From: Megalobrama amblycephala
Lineage: Eukaryota > Chordata > Actinopteri > Cypriniformes > Xenocyprididae
NCBI RefSeq assembly: GCF_018812025.1
Contig: NC_063045.1
Span: 13,885,112-13,949,111 of the forward strand
Direction: 5' to 3'
Length of the DNA: 64,000 nucleotides
The position numbers were made by a program, and so were the translations under genes. Positions 32,337-43,532 of the stretch are shown in pieces; within the stretch, counting starts at the first letter, position 1, and every line of letters begins with the position of its first letter. The notes beneath the pieces are model-generated. The model was not told the DNA's origin and did no database searches. It worked only from the letters and a program-made list of their open reading frames with translations.

Positions 32337-32559
32337 AAAATGACTGTCTTTGCAAATTGCTAATTACTCTCTGAGATGACACAGCAGAGGATGCTGGGAA
32401 GTAACAATGAGACAAAGTCAGCATTAAACTTTACAGTCGCTGCATTCTTTCCAAAGTGAGTCAAAGTCAAAGGCCAGGAAAAGAATCAGGATATGAAATA
32501 AAATAATAAAAGCCGTTCGAGCCACTGATTCCGAGACAGGCCAAAACCGCTGATTTGGA

Positions 32560-33380
32560 AAACAAGCAGACATGTGCCCATTTGCTTCTTTAACGTGTAC
32601 CCTAAATCAGCACGGACATATTGAGCTGCCACAGGTCAACGTCTGCTCCTTAAACTGCCTGTTCAAATCCACACGGAAAATGGGCTGTCTTCAGTCGAAG
32701 CGACGAGCAACATCACGCTCTTCAACGGAGACTTTAAAACCGTTAAAACTTCATCTCTCTTGTCAGGGCAGGCCGTTTTAAGAGAAAATCCCATTTTGCT
32801 TCTAGCGTGGCCAAGTTGTAAGAAGCGGCAACAGGGCTTTACGTTGCAGCCAATCGTCTCGTCGATTTAATAGCCAGGCTTACATTATATATTTCATATG
32901 CTATTTCAGACCAGGCACTGATCTCATGCGCTTGGCAGGGTATGGAAAGGGAAGATATGCCTGGAAAATGCAAACAAAACCCCTGCGCCTCCAAGCCAAA
33001 ACTTAAGCCAGCATCTGCTGAGCTATTCAAGCAGTTCCCCTTTAAACAAAGCCCAGGACCCATTCCCAGGCAACTTCCCTCCAACTGGCTCCAGCTAAAA
33101 GCAACTTTCTGTATATCAGAGAACAGGAGAGCGCAAGAAAGAGTCTGGATGTGTGTGTCGTTCAGAAGCATCCAGTAGGTGGCACTTTGGTTACAGCCGA
33201 CAGGGCTTTCTCCCCGCCTGCGAGCTTAGCATCTCCGTCTCATCGTCGTCTCATGCAGATGTGCGGCTTCTCTCCGTTTGCAGCGAAACGTCCACCGGCC
33301 AAAAGCGCTTTCTCTCCATTTGTGCGTCAATGTTTTTTGACACCCAATGAATCCATCTCGACGCTGGCAGTCCTCCAGAC
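32560..33380. other. Unassigned GC-richer island in a dennd1b intron
   Basis: Higher G+C and complexity than its surroundings, with short open frames on both strands and a CAGTAGGTGGCAC motif at 33174-33186. No frame shows a known domain. Candidate conserved non-coding element or decayed repeat. Confidence 0.25.
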
Positions 33381-34735
33381 CTACACAGTTTCACAAAGCT
33401 CTATTTCACACATTCTCACTCACATTCACCCATCCATACAAACAGCCATGAACCTGTATGAGATGAGTTTAGAAAGAATAAGCAATATCTAAATAGAATT
33501 TCATTATGAAAACACACGCATGTACATTTAAATGCATTTAAAAAGAATATAAAACCCACTTTACTTCTGTAATGTGACTGATTTTTGAGTGAAAGGATAT
33601 TCAACGAGAAAAATATAGGGTGAGACTTAATGTTGACTCAATGACAACATGTTGATTACCACTCCAAAAAAAAAAAAGAAAAAAAATTGACATTTACCTC
33701 CTTTTCTTTGAATAAGCAAAAATCTGGGTTACAGTGAGACACAATGGAAGATAATGGGGTCAAATACTCACTGTTTGAATTGTACAGCCACAAAACAAAC
33801 AAAATGAGTATTAACATGATTTTAGTCTGAAAAAAGTCACATTTTCAGTGTAAACATCTCTAGTTTTACTTCATTGCCAAGACAATGTAACAACTAAAGC
33901 AGTCTTTTTTAGAACTATACAGCTCAAATAATGCAAATTTCAAGAGAAGAATTAAGCTTATAATGTTTATAAACTTTACATTTCTGCTTTTAAATTCTCC
34001 CAAAAAAATGGCCACATTCACTGTAACCTTTATTATTTTTTATTACGAAAGTGAGGAAATTAGTCTCTTTTTTTGTGCAGTAATCAACACTGTCACAAAT
34101 GTTGTCAACTTTGGCACCTGGTATTGAACCAGGAATATTTCTTTAAAAAATTCAAACAGGTTCATTTTAATTTCATGACACGAAGAGTTAACCCTTATTC
34201 AGCAGCTGTAACGCAATCATGTTTACAGTGGTCACTGCTTAGGGCGGTATGTAAATGAAGGTGGAAACCCATAAGCCGGAGCAGGAAGTGTGTATGAATT
34301 ATACACAACTTGAACAGAGCTTTTTGGACTCTTTAATATGCAGCGCTGCTGAACTGGCCACGGCTATAGGGGATCCATCTGCCGGCTTCATCCAGAGAGC
34401 GTGTGTGTGTGGAGTCATTCCCCAGAGGCTGTGTGCCACTCAGAGGAGGCAGCCGCAACACACACACACACACACCCATAGCTTCAGTCGGCAGGAATAA
34501 GCAGGAGATAGAGATCGGCTCCACTCTGCCCCAGGCCCTGCTACTGACACCCAGTCTGGCTTTCACAGGCCCTCAGGCTCGACCTGAAAACCAGCCCCTT
34601 ATACTGTACGCCACATGGATTCGGCGCAGTGAGCCAGAGTCAGAAAACAGCTCAACTTTTCTGTGAGTGCAGCAAGTGTTCTTATAGCATTTGTGAAACT
34701 CCGCTGGACTTATAAACAAAAAATTATCAAAATAG

Positions 34736-34737
<2 letters not shown>

Positions 34738-34810
<73 letters not shown>

Positions 34811-34899
34811 CACACACACACACACATACATATATACACATAAATATACATACACATACAGATATATACACATATACATACATTATATATACATTACAC

Positions 34900-34972
<73 letters not shown>

Positions 34973-34980
34973 CTGTGTAT
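34738..34980. repeat. Compound (AT)n-(AC)n microsatellite
   Basis: About 33 AT units, then mixed ATAC/ACAC runs, then about 26 AC units and a short AT run. All open frames across it (polyTyr-Ile, Cys-Val) are artefacts of the repeat. Confidence 0.97.
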
Positions 34981-35047
34981 TTGTATTTATAGCTTGTTAT
35001 AATTAAATGACATTTTATATCATCATTATTTTGTACTTTATAACAAG

Positions 35048-35048
<1 letters not shown>

Positions 35049-35083
<35 letters not shown>
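35049..35083. repeat. (AT)n microsatellite
   Basis: About 17 AT units. The flanking TTTATAACAAGCTATATA (35037 onward) and, inverted, TATAGCTTGTTATAA (34988-35002) form a palindrome-like pair around the preceding 40 bp. Confidence 0.9.
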
Positions 35084-35088
<5 letters not shown>

Positions 35089-35234
35089 ATTAAATTGCTA
35101 TTTTTATATTACATTTTTATTATTTTTACATTATTAGTACATAGTTCAATAAGTATAATTAAAATTACTATTTTATTAAAATATTAAATTAATATTTTTT
35201 TTATGTTCAAAATCCTTAATAAAAGAAATATATA

Positions 35235-35440
35235 CCTACATATTAGATTCTGATTGGTTGATTGTGCATTCTGCAGTCTGAATTGCAATCTACCACTAAA
35301 CTGTTATCGTTTTCCCATAAAGCTGAGCTGATTTCATGTCTCTCGTGTAACTCTCTCTTTCTTCTCACATAATAAAATAAATTCAATCTAAATCAATATT
35401 TCATATCCATTTATTTATTTATAATGTAAAGTCAACTTTG
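35235..35440. mobile_element. Fragment of the repeat seen at 16386-17085
   Basis: GATTCTGATTGGTTGATTGTG, then TAATAAAATAAATTCAATC and CAATATTTCATATCCATTTA, correspond in order to the first part of the element at 16386. A degenerate copy. Confidence 0.45.
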
Positions 35441-36025
35441 CATCGGGTTCCTGATCACCTTATTTTTGGCTCCTAAAAAAAGTAGACTTCACTGAACATC
35501 TGAGATTAAAAATGTAGAATAGTATATTAGTATATATATATATATTTTAAAATAAAACTTCAAATTTATTCCACAGATAATTTAATGAAAATGCTTTGGT
35601 TACACATTTTAAGGTGTCTGTGTTAGTGTAGTTATACATTTAAGTACTGAGCAATAATAATTAACTACATGTACTTACTATAGGGTTAGGATTAGGCTGT
35701 GGTTAAGGTTAGTTGCATGTAATCATGCACAATTTAAAGTAATAGGTTAGTACTATTGTAACCATATGTAACGAGTAACAAAGATACTACAAAATAAAGT
35801 GTTACAAATGTTTTTACTATATTAGAAAATACAAAATAGAAGCATTCCCACCAGTGGTCTCAGACTTTTGGACACTAATATGGTTTATAGGATACTGCAG
35901 GTCTGTCATTATACTGTAGCATTTCTCCTGTTTTAATGAACACCAGCAGAAGTACACTGAAGAATAGAGCGTGTTGGCCTGCCGCTCAGACCCCCGTCAC
36001 CCTGTGCTCTTTTGTTCTCTGTTAG

Positions 36026-36182
36026 ACGGTAACGATGACTGAGCGGCGAAGCAGATTGATTTGCTCATTGATCGCGTGGAGGGTCTTTGTGGCTGCCACG
36101 TCCACTCTGGTGCACAAACAGGAGAACATGCGTATGTATGTGATGAACCCGAGAGCTCTGATAGTGGGTTCCTCGGGGACGG
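36026..36182 (+). other. Exon-like island on the + strand, unassigned
   Basis: A pyrimidine-rich acceptor (ttttgttctctgttag) and a strong donor (GACGG/gtgagt) bound 157 bp that are open in one + frame, including an ATG at 36035 (MTERRSRLICSLIAW and VHKQENMRMYVMNPRALIVG). The other strand is open over the same bases. The block is GC-richer than its setting. I recognise no family. It may be an antisense or lncRNA exon or a conserved non-coding element whose splice-like edges are chance. Confidence 0.25.
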
Positions 36183-36669
36183 GTGAGTGGAGGGAGTCGG
36201 CCGTCACCTTAAGAAAAGCTCTAATTGGAGGACCTCTGTCTCCACACCTTTTCACGCCGCCTATTCTGTTCTCTCCACCTCTCCCCGACAACAAGGATGC
36301 AACTAATAGCCATGCTAATTAAGGGCTGGATGGAAAGTCACCGGTCATGATGGCATGCAGACAGGAAGGGATCAGGCCAGCCGTGGCTTTTGTCCAATGC
36401 CCTTCTGACACGGGCCGTGGAGGTGTGAGCATGTAAGGGCAACAAGGGCTGGCTGTTCATGCCGGAAGTGTAGCGGAAGTGAGATATTTTTACAGCTAAT
36501 CCACACTTGCACCATTCAGCTCTGGATTTTTGATCAACATTCACGTTGCTGAGCTACAGTTGTTAAAGTCTCAATATAGAGACTCAATAACAGAGCAAAG
36601 GACACTTTTATGGTAGACTGCTGATGAGTGTGTGTCTGACAAGGCAATTTATAAATAGTGTGTACCTGT

Positions 36670-36699
36670 AATTTTTTTTTTTTTTTTTTTTTTTTTTAT
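36670..36699. repeat. Poly(T) run
   Basis: About 28 T residues in a dennd1b intron. Confidence 0.9.
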
Positions 36700-37101
36700 A
36701 TGAAATGCTGAACACTTGTATACAGCTCTTCCATTTACTCTCTGAAATAAATAAGTAAATAAGCAAGCAAAAGTTTGGAGTAAGATTTTTTTTTTTTAAT
36801 AAATTTTATATTTTTATTTATAACTTGCTGAATTATGCTGAAAATCAAGCTTTGCAATCACAGGAATTTTAAAATATATCAAAATAGAAAAATTATTTAA
36901 AAATTTGCAATAAGGTTTCACAATATTTTTATTTTTACTGTATTTTGGATCAAATAAATGCAGCCTTGGTGAGCATAATAGACTTTGAAATTAAGAGACT
37001 TCTAAAAAAGTCTTTTCAACTCCAAACTATTGAACGGTAGCCTAAATAAATAAATTTAAATGTAAATTATATACATTTATTATTAAGATATAATTATTAT
37101 A

Positions 37102-37108
<7 letters not shown>

Positions 37109-37153
<45 letters not shown>

Positions 37154-37185
37154 TGAGAGAGAGTGATAGAGAGAAAGAGAGAGGT
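37109..37185. repeat. (TA)n followed by (GA)-rich microsatellite
   Basis: About 20 TA units, then GAGTGAGAGAGAGTGATAGAG-type purine repeats. Confidence 0.95.
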
Positions 37186-37874
37186 TGAGGAAGAGGGCAG
37201 ATCGATGCAGCAAGAGCATCATGGGAGTCACTGGGCACATGGCCTCATGGTTATGGGTGTCAGTGTGAGGGACAGAGTAGGAAAGCGTGTGCATGTTTGA
37301 CCTTTTTGGGGGTCAAAGGTGTGTTAGGGTGCAAGGAGAATAAAACCTACAGCTACCTAGCTTAAACTAAAACTAGCAGCAGACTTTTACATTAGTTTAA
37401 TGTAAAAGACCAATAGAGGATGGAAAACGGTCATGAAACCTGAAAATAAGTGGATGCCAGGGGAAAAAAAAGACACTAGGAAAGTGTAGGATATTGTGAT
37501 TTACCTAAGAAAATTAGTGATGCATCAAAACTGCAGCCTTGTTGTCAGTCCAAAATCTGGTTTTGTGAAATAACCGCGGCCTATTTCGGTTGGAAATGGA
37601 GGCAGGCCAGTGAATGGTGTGAATCCAGGCCACCTCCTGCGTCTATGGGAGGCTCACCGCTTCCCTGCCTGGGCTTGGCAACACATCACTGAATCGCACA
37701 CGCAAGACACACACTACACACGGCCGCTTTAGCCACAGCTGTCAATCAAGGAGCCCCACGTCGGTTCGGACTTACTGGTGTGCAAATGGCCGCTTCTTTC
37801 AGGAGGCGGACTGTCCGTGAACCCCTTTCCCTCTGTGTGTGAGCGTGTGTGAAAGAGTGTGTGTACGTGCTCAC

Positions 37875-37961
37875 CTCTCTCCTCTGAAGTCTCCTGGGTG
37901 AGAGGCTTTTAGTGCTGGTGGGAGAACCTGCACAGTACGGGCTTTCCTCCTCTTCAGCGTC
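37875..37961 (-). CDS. dennd1b: dennd1b exon: DAEEEESPYC linker
   Basis: Acceptor gctcggcag, then 29 codons in phase 0 (DAEEEESPYCAGSPTSTKSL, SPRRLQRRE), ending GAG/gtgagc in phase 0. It follows the basic AKDHAK exon and starts the disordered tail. An acidic cluster sits next to Ser/Thr-Pro sites. Exon length 87 bp keeps the frame, so it could be skipped without frame loss. Confidence 0.87.
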
Positions 37962-38119
37962 CTGCCGAGCAGCAAAAAAATAAGAGGGAAACTGAGAAAT
38001 CATACACAATACTTGCTTAATATGTACCCAGTTTTATCGTGTGTTATTCGAAAAGGTTTCTAACATTCTTCAAAATATCTCATTTTATGTTTCACAAAAA
38101 AAAGTACATTTTAGGGAAT

Positions 38120-39290
38120 GGTCATATTTGCCATTGCCCTGCAAAATCTTGCAGGAAATCTAGTCAATTCAATAGGAATTTAGGCAATCTGGAGTTTCAC
38201 AAAAGAGCGAAGAAATTCCCTACGCAGATTTCACTCGCGTTCATGAACAGAACACTGCTTGGTTTGAAATTGACTTGTGTAAAAAGAGTGTTTAAAGGAT
38301 TTGTTCACTTCAGAATTAAAATTTCCTGATAATTTACTCAACCCATGTCATCCAAGATATTTATGTCTTTCTTTCTTCATTCGAAAAGAAATTAAGGTTT
38401 TTGAGGAAAACATTCCAGGATTTTTCTCCATATAGTGGACTTCAACAGTTACCAACAGGTTGAAGGTACAAACTGCAGTTTTGGTGCAGCTTCAAAGGGC
38501 TCTACATGATCCCAGACGAGGAATAAGGCTCTTATCTAGAGAAACAATCTGTCATTTTCTAAAAAAATAAAAAATAAAAAAATAAATAAATAAATAAAAA
38601 AAATGTATATACTTTTTAACCACAAATGCTCATCTTGCACTACTCTGCGATCAGCCACGCCTTACGTAATCACGTTGGAAAGGTCACGCGTGACGTAGAC
38701 GGAAATACCGTGGTAGGGCAAAAAAAACTCCATATTATTATCTCCTCCAACTTCAAAATCGTCTGACATCGTTGTTTTACCTTTTTTTTTTTAAAGACCA
38801 TTTGACTTAGTCTTTCCCTGATTGCTTTGCAAACCCTTGTTCGGTACTTCCACCTACATGAACCGTGACCTTTCCAACTTGATTACGCAGATCTAGTGCA
38901 AGATGAGCATTTGTGGTTAAAAGGTATATCATTTTTTATTTTATTTTTTTTTAGAAAATGATCTATCGTTTTGCTAGGTAAGACCCTTATTCCTCACCTG
39001 GGATCATGTAGAGCCCTTTGAAGCCACACTGAAACTGCAATTTGGACCTTCAGCCCGTTGGTAACTGTTGCAGTCAACTATTTGGAGAAAAATCCTGGAA
39101 TGTTTTCCTCAAAAACCTTAATTTCTTTTCAACTGAAGAAAAAGACAAACTTCTTGGATGACATAGGGGTGAGTAAATTATTAGGACACTTGAATCCTAA
39201 AGTGAACTAATCTTTTAATGCATCGCTACACTATTGACAATGGAAATTTTGCAAGTGAAATTTCGTCAAAATTTCCCTAATGTGAGTTTT
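38120..39290. mobile_element. Repeat family R1, copy 2, split by a foldback insertion
   Basis: Left part 38120-38295 (TTGGTTTGAAATTGACTTGTG) and right part 39219-39290 (CTACACTATTGACAATGG, then TTTCCCTAATGTGA) join into the order seen uninterrupted at 40733-40992 once the TTAA element at 38296-39214 is removed. Confidence 0.7.
38292..39218. mobile_element. TTAA-flanked foldback element, 919 bp
   Basis: TTAA at 38292-38295 and 39215-39218. The unit begins AGGATTTGTTCACTTCAG and ends AAAGTGAACTAATCTT. Arms of about 250-300 bp are inverted copies: GGCTCTACATGATCCCAG mirrors CTGGGATCATGTAGAGCC, and AACATTCCAGGATTTTTCTC mirrors GAGAAAAATCCTGGAATGTT. The arms are still very similar, suggesting a fairly recent origin. 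No coding capacity. Confidence 0.88.
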
Positions 39291-39339
39291 CTTCCTCTTC
39301 ACCATCCTGCTGAAAAGCAATAAAAGTGAGGAAACCGAG

Positions 39340-39615
39340 AAATGCATTACTCTGTGAAATTTTGCAGGTGGAATCCATTCATTTTAATAGGAATTTGTGC
39401 ATTGGGATTTTCGCAAGAGTGAAGGAGATCCCTGTGCAGATTTCACTCGTGTTCAAGTTAGCAAATGCAATGCGTTCACCAACAGAAACCTGCTTTTATT
39501 GAAAGTGACTTGTGTATGAGCTGTATTTCATACATCTCTACGCTGTTGACAACATTTTTACTGAACCCGTGAATTTTCTGTGAAATTTTGGCAAATTTTC
39601 CCTAATGTGACCGGA
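39340..39615. mobile_element. Dispersed repeat family R1, copy 3
   Basis: CACTCGTGTTCAAGTTAG, ACCAACAGAAACCTGC, CTCTACGCTGTTGACAAC and the end CCCTAATGTGACCGGACC match the other R1 copies in order. The 5' end is unclear. Confidence 0.6.
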
Positions 39616-40341
39616 CCTTTCCTCCTCTTTAGTCCTTTTAAAAGCAAAAAAACACAACACATTTCTTAATATGTACCCGGCTTTATTCTGCCCAATTTGT
39701 CAGTGTGCGTTTTCGAAATGTTTTGCTACGAGCACATTTGAGTCTTGTATGGCAACAGACCGCATGATTATTTATACGAACATGCGCACACCCAATAACA
39801 CTGACTCATTTGAGCAGTGTCTTGTTCAAATCTGTTTTGGTTTAGCTGAAGCAGAGCAGACAGCAGCAGCTAACATCCGGCGTATCAACTGTGAGAGGTT
39901 TCGTCTCCTCTGGGCCGCCTTTCCGAGCTCCTGGCCTGACAGTTCACGCCACAATTGCCTTATCAAAGACATCAGTGTTATGGAAACATACATCTCGTTA
40001 CATTAGCTTTGAAGAAATCACTCGCTCACTGATGAAATATGCAAAAAGTATGAAAGGTGATGCTGGGGAGGGGGGTTGACATGACAGCCCATTGCCAGAG
40101 GCGCACTTGTTAGAAATGTACACTCCCGAACAAAGAGCTAAGCAGGTTTCACAAGCCATTTAAAACCCTGAGCGTGAGCCATGGGTGAAGTCACGTGATC
40201 CATCTTAAATAGTGTGTGTGCATGAGTCTGTATGAGTGTTAATGTGAGAGATGGTGAGTTTCCTATCCAGAAAGCATTTTTAGGCTTTTGAACGCACAAA
40301 AATGCAAGGTTTGGATAGACAGAGAACTCTGAATAACTCAC

Positions 40342-40398
40342 CTTTTGTGTAATCTTGTCCTTCATGTCACGTATTTTCCGCTTTGCGTGATCTTTGGC
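40342..40398 (-). CDS. dennd1b: dennd1b exon: AKDHAK basic linker
   Basis: Acceptor ttttgaaag, 19 codons in phase 0 (AKDHAKRKIRDMKDKITQK), donor AAAAG/gtgagt. The AKDHAK start is diagnostic of DENND1A/B, where this basic helix follows the dDENN domain. Too short to appear as a long open frame. Confidence 0.93.
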
Positions 40399-40499
40399 CT
40401 TTCAAAAGAGAGAGAAAACTCTAATCAATAACTGAACTACAAAAAAAACAAAAACAAAAAAAAAAAAACAAGAAATGTTGAAAAAGGGAAAAGTGAATC

Positions 40500-40710
40500 A
40501 TATTAAAGGGATCGTTCACCCAAAAATTAAAATTGTCATTATTTAAACCTCTATGATTTTTTCTCCTTCTGCGGAACATAAAAGAAGATATTTTGAGAAA
40601 TGTGTTTTTTTTGGTCCATACAATGAAAGTCAATGGGCTCCAAGGTCGCTTGGTTTCCAACGTTCTTCAAAATATCTTATTTCATGTTCAACAGAACAAA
40701 GAAAGTAATT
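40500..40710. mobile_element. Fragment of a TTAA foldback MITE
   Basis: AAAGGGATCGTTCACCCAAA followed by GAAGATATTTTGAGAAATG and, inverted, TTCTTCAAAATATCTTATTT shows part of the family at 21175. The right end is missing. Confidence 0.65.
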
Positions 40711-40732
40711 TGACTTTGTGTTTTTTATTAGG

Positions 40733-40992
40733 GTGTGGTCACACAAAATCCAGCAATTTCACTAAGAATCTGCACGACCGGGATTGTCGTGTGAGAGCGA
40801 ATTAGTTCCCAATGCAAATGTCAGTCGTATTCAAGTTAGTCATGCAAATTTCCGTTGACCAACAGAAAGCCGCTTGGTTTGAAAGGGTCTTCTGTGTGAG
40901 CTGTGCTTCATTAATCAATATACTATTGACAATGTTATATTGTCACAAAATTTCTGCAACATTTTGGCTGGAATTCTGCTAATGTGACTGCA
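40733..40992. mobile_element. Dispersed repeat family R1, copy 4
   Basis: GTGTGGTCACACAAAATCC to AATGTGACTGCAC, with ACCAACAGAAAGCCGCTTGG and ATACTATTGACAATG inside. The least interrupted R1 copy in the window. Confidence 0.65.
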
Positions 40993-42509
40993 CAATAACT
41001 TAACTGTATAGCATGCAAAAGTGTGGTGAATTACTAAATTCAGGCCCCCCCTTTTCACGTTACGCACTGATTTTGAGGAAAAAACATTAAATATTTTTCT
41101 TTACCAAAACGTAAAAATGTAACAAAAAGACCCAAATTCTGATTTATGCGAGGACATGCGAATTCTAGTTACTAAAATATTGGTTAATCAGGTTGAAAAG
41201 CATTTATATACATAAATACAATGGAACACAAAATAAGATATTTTGAAGAACTGGGAACCAAACAACATTGGCCACTGACTTTCACATATATCACAATATA
41301 TGTTATAATATGTGACCTGTGCTGACAAAAATGAGTCGCAATAAGCAAATTTTCAAAAAGTAGTTATCGTTATTCTCTATTATAAGACCTTCAGAATGAC
41401 GATGAAAATGACTGAGCTACACCTGTTTGAAGTTGGCAGAGTCAGCAAATTCAATTTTGAGAAAAATCAAGTTCAAGTTTTCTGAATGTTCCAAAACAAA
41501 ATCACCTTGCAACCATACCTTAAAATCCATGGTAATAATACCAAATTTGGCACAAACCCAGTCAAAACCCATATCTATAGAAAAAAAAAATATATCCAAC
41601 TTTTTTTTTTCCCATGATTTACAATTGTTTGATTAACATTAATGATACAGACAGCCTATATATTAAGATCTACTATACTACACATATCTAATATGTTACA
41701 AATCAGATATTTTTCCCCAACAGTTAACTAAATGTTCACATAAGACATAACAGATATCGTTTGTGTCGATACTTGCCAAGACAGATATTTTGAAATGCTG
41801 TAATTCTGTGCATAAGTGTACAACGGGATCGCTGTCAGAGGCGTCTTTGTGCGTGCGCTTCGGATCTGTCAGTCAGCATGAGTAAGATCGATTTGTTTAC
41901 ATCAGCATGAGTTTGAAAATCACATTTCATTGGCTCATACTCATGCCATTGAGAATTCGCTATGAATATTCACAAAGTTGAAATGCACTTTACAACGATA
42001 CCAAACTTGTGCTGAGAGGAAACGCCAGTCGTCGAGAAGCGAGCAGAGAAAAACTGCAAATTTTCAAGGTTAAAGGAAAATGTAAAAATTAAGATACTTT
42101 TAGATGTTTAATTGCTATTTGGAGCATTGGGATCACTAGACGAGGGCTTAATGAACTCATTTTTTGTGAAAACCTTAGTTTCGACCAAAATTGACATTTC
42201 TCACTTGTTTTGCCTGTAGCTCGACATTAGCCTGTGCGTATTCCGACTCATTTTGCCAGCTCAGGTACATTTAACAAAATATCTTTAATGTTCCACAGAA
42301 GAAAGTCATACAAGTTTGGAGCGACAAGAGTGTTAATAAATGATGACAGAATTTTTGGGCGAACTTGTCCTTTTAAAATTTAAATACTTGTTCATGTAAA
42401 CATTGTTTCTTGCAATATGAATCACCATAGTGTAATCCCACATCTGCTTATAGCAAATATTGTTTTTATAAATCCAAGGTCAGAATGGCTATTTCTTGTA
42501 TGATCTTAC
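40993..42509 (-). other. dennd1b intron, mostly unique
   Basis: AT-rich intron with one MITE remnant at 42285-42375 (ATGATGACAGAATTTTTGGG then TTAA). A GC-richer patch at about 41.82-42.06 kb is unexplained. Confidence 0.55.
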
Positions 42510-42548
42510 CATCTGAAGGTTTTTCACAACTGGTTTTGCCCTCTGCCG
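42510..42548 (-). CDS. dennd1b: dennd1b exon: short RQRAKPVVKNLQM segment
   Basis: Acceptor ctccatag, 13 codons in phase 0 (RQRAKPVVKNLQM), donor CAGATG/gtaaga. It lies where DENND1A has a longer KGSGAILNTVKTK...AMKTVYKF stretch and aligns with its second half (A-K-P-V-V-K). It is therefore a shortened or alternative version of that linker. Phase and splice sites fit both neighbours. Confidence 0.75.
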
Positions 42549-43491
42549 CTATGGAGTAGAAAACATACACATTTTTCAGAGAACTTGCCAGCATTTTCGT
42601 AAGACGTTTGCTGAATACATCTCACATAAAATAAACACGCATTTACTGTCACAAATCATTAACGGCTGAATAAACACCTTGTTCCTCAAGTCAAAACGTT
42701 TGTTTTGCCCCAAAGCAATGAGAAACACCTTTGCCATTAAAACGAACTATTAAACAGGTCTGGTCCCTTTATACGAGTATGAAACCAGAGAGAGTGACGC
42801 TCTAGGAAGCTCTTATTGAATGGTATGTTCTTGTCTGATTTTATCTCTCGTTCCCGGGTAACATCGGTCTTTACCAGATGAATGCTACAAGGCTAACACG
42901 CTAAACCTCTGAAATGCACGGGATGCTGCCGAGTTTACGTCCAAAAGCCTTGACCGACATGATGGCGCTGCGGCCCTTTCTTATGGATTTGTGTCAGTCA
43001 GAGGATGTGAACTTTATACAAAACCTTTTGAAAAAGGCACTCCAGAGAACTAATTCGGCTCTGGCTGACGGATTGAAGGGGGGGAGAGAACGCAAAGAGA
43101 CAGTCAAAAAGAAAACAGGCGCGAGAGACAGCGCGGAGAGAGGTGAGAGGAAGACAGCAGAGGGAAGGAGAGAAGAAAAGAGGGCTTTTCTTTTGTTCAA
43201 TCTATCGAGTAATGGCTGTGTTTCCTGCCAGAAGTCTCGTGTCATCTCCGATGACTGGCTGTCACATCATATCAAGCCTGTCTCAACATCTTAACTGTCC
43301 CACGCCACAGTTTTCACCATCTTCCTGGCATCGCATCTCCACTTTCATGCGATTCGCTCAACTGGATATGTTTCATCACCTCATAACCAACGGGAAATAA
43401 TAAAGGCGCTCAGCTGCTTTGGGCTTAATTATTCAACCGAAATTAACATTAACATTACAAGAAGTAAAATGAATAATTGCCAGCTGCTTAC
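42549..43491 (-). other. dennd1b intron with antisense open frame
   Basis: Intron of about 940 bp. A 126-codon + strand frame (42914-43294, starting MHGMLPSLRPKALTDMM) covers a GC-richer stretch ending in purine-rich low-complexity sequence. It has no recognised domain and lies antisense in an intron, so I do not call it a gene. Confidence 0.5.
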
Positions 43492-43532
43492 CATCTTGGT
43501 GTGAATCCACTGTTGATAAGACCTTGAATTAC
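43492..43532 (-). CDS. dennd1b: dennd1b exon: SNSRSYQQWIHTKM
   Basis: Acceptor tttcttag, GT completes Ser from the preceding exon, then NSRSYQQWIHTKM and the donor AGATG/gtaagc in phase 0. The YQQWIHT motif corresponds to YHQWLST in DENND1A after the dDENN domain. 41 bp. Confidence 0.9.

Larger units (their letters stand above)
30117..32450. repeat. Tandem duplication, two units each hit by a hAT element
   Basis: Unit A (30117-31605) and unit B (31606-32450) share, in order, CTCTCAACACA plus CAGGTATATGTA, then TTGCTAAGGTGTT plus GTGTTTTTAGCAT, then GGGTGTGAAATAATAGTAA, then GATGACACAGCAGAGGATGC, then ACAAAGTCAG. Unit A carries a hAT element at 30616-31577 and unit B a different one at about 31846-32328. 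Because neither insertion is shared, the duplication came first. Confidence 0.85.
29120..37874 (-). other. dennd1b intron (8.75 kb) with repeats and islands
   Basis: Large intron holding a tandem duplication with two hAT insertions (30117-32450), microsatellites around 34.7-35.1 and 37.1 kb, a dispersed repeat fragment (35235-35440) and several GC-richer stretches (about 29.2-30.1, 32.5-33.4, 36.0-36.5 and 37.2-37.8 kb). The flanking exons join in frame without any exon from this interval. Confidence 0.8.
37962..40341 (-). other. dennd1b intron with nested repeats
   Basis: Contains repeat family R1 copies and a 919-bp TTAA foldback element inserted in one of them. A GC-richer stretch at about 39.86-40.14 kb has open frames but no recognised product. 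Confidence 0.75.

Noticed and set aside
34573..34992. Tyr-Ile and Cys-Val frames on both strands
   Set aside because: Translation of (AT)n and (AC)n microsatellites. The same applies to frames at 51584-51941, 61014-61410, 61494-61807 and 62566-62781.
29119..37875. A missing dennd1b exon between 29119 and 37875
   Set aside because: A first reading suggested a phase clash, but recounting shows the 37875-37961 exon is exactly 29 codons and ends in phase 0, so the exons join without an extra one.
42914..43294. 126-codon + strand open frame
   Set aside because: Antisense within a dennd1b intron, second half low-complexity Lys/Arg/Glu, no domain and no clear splice or promoter signals. Probably chance in a GC-richer patch.
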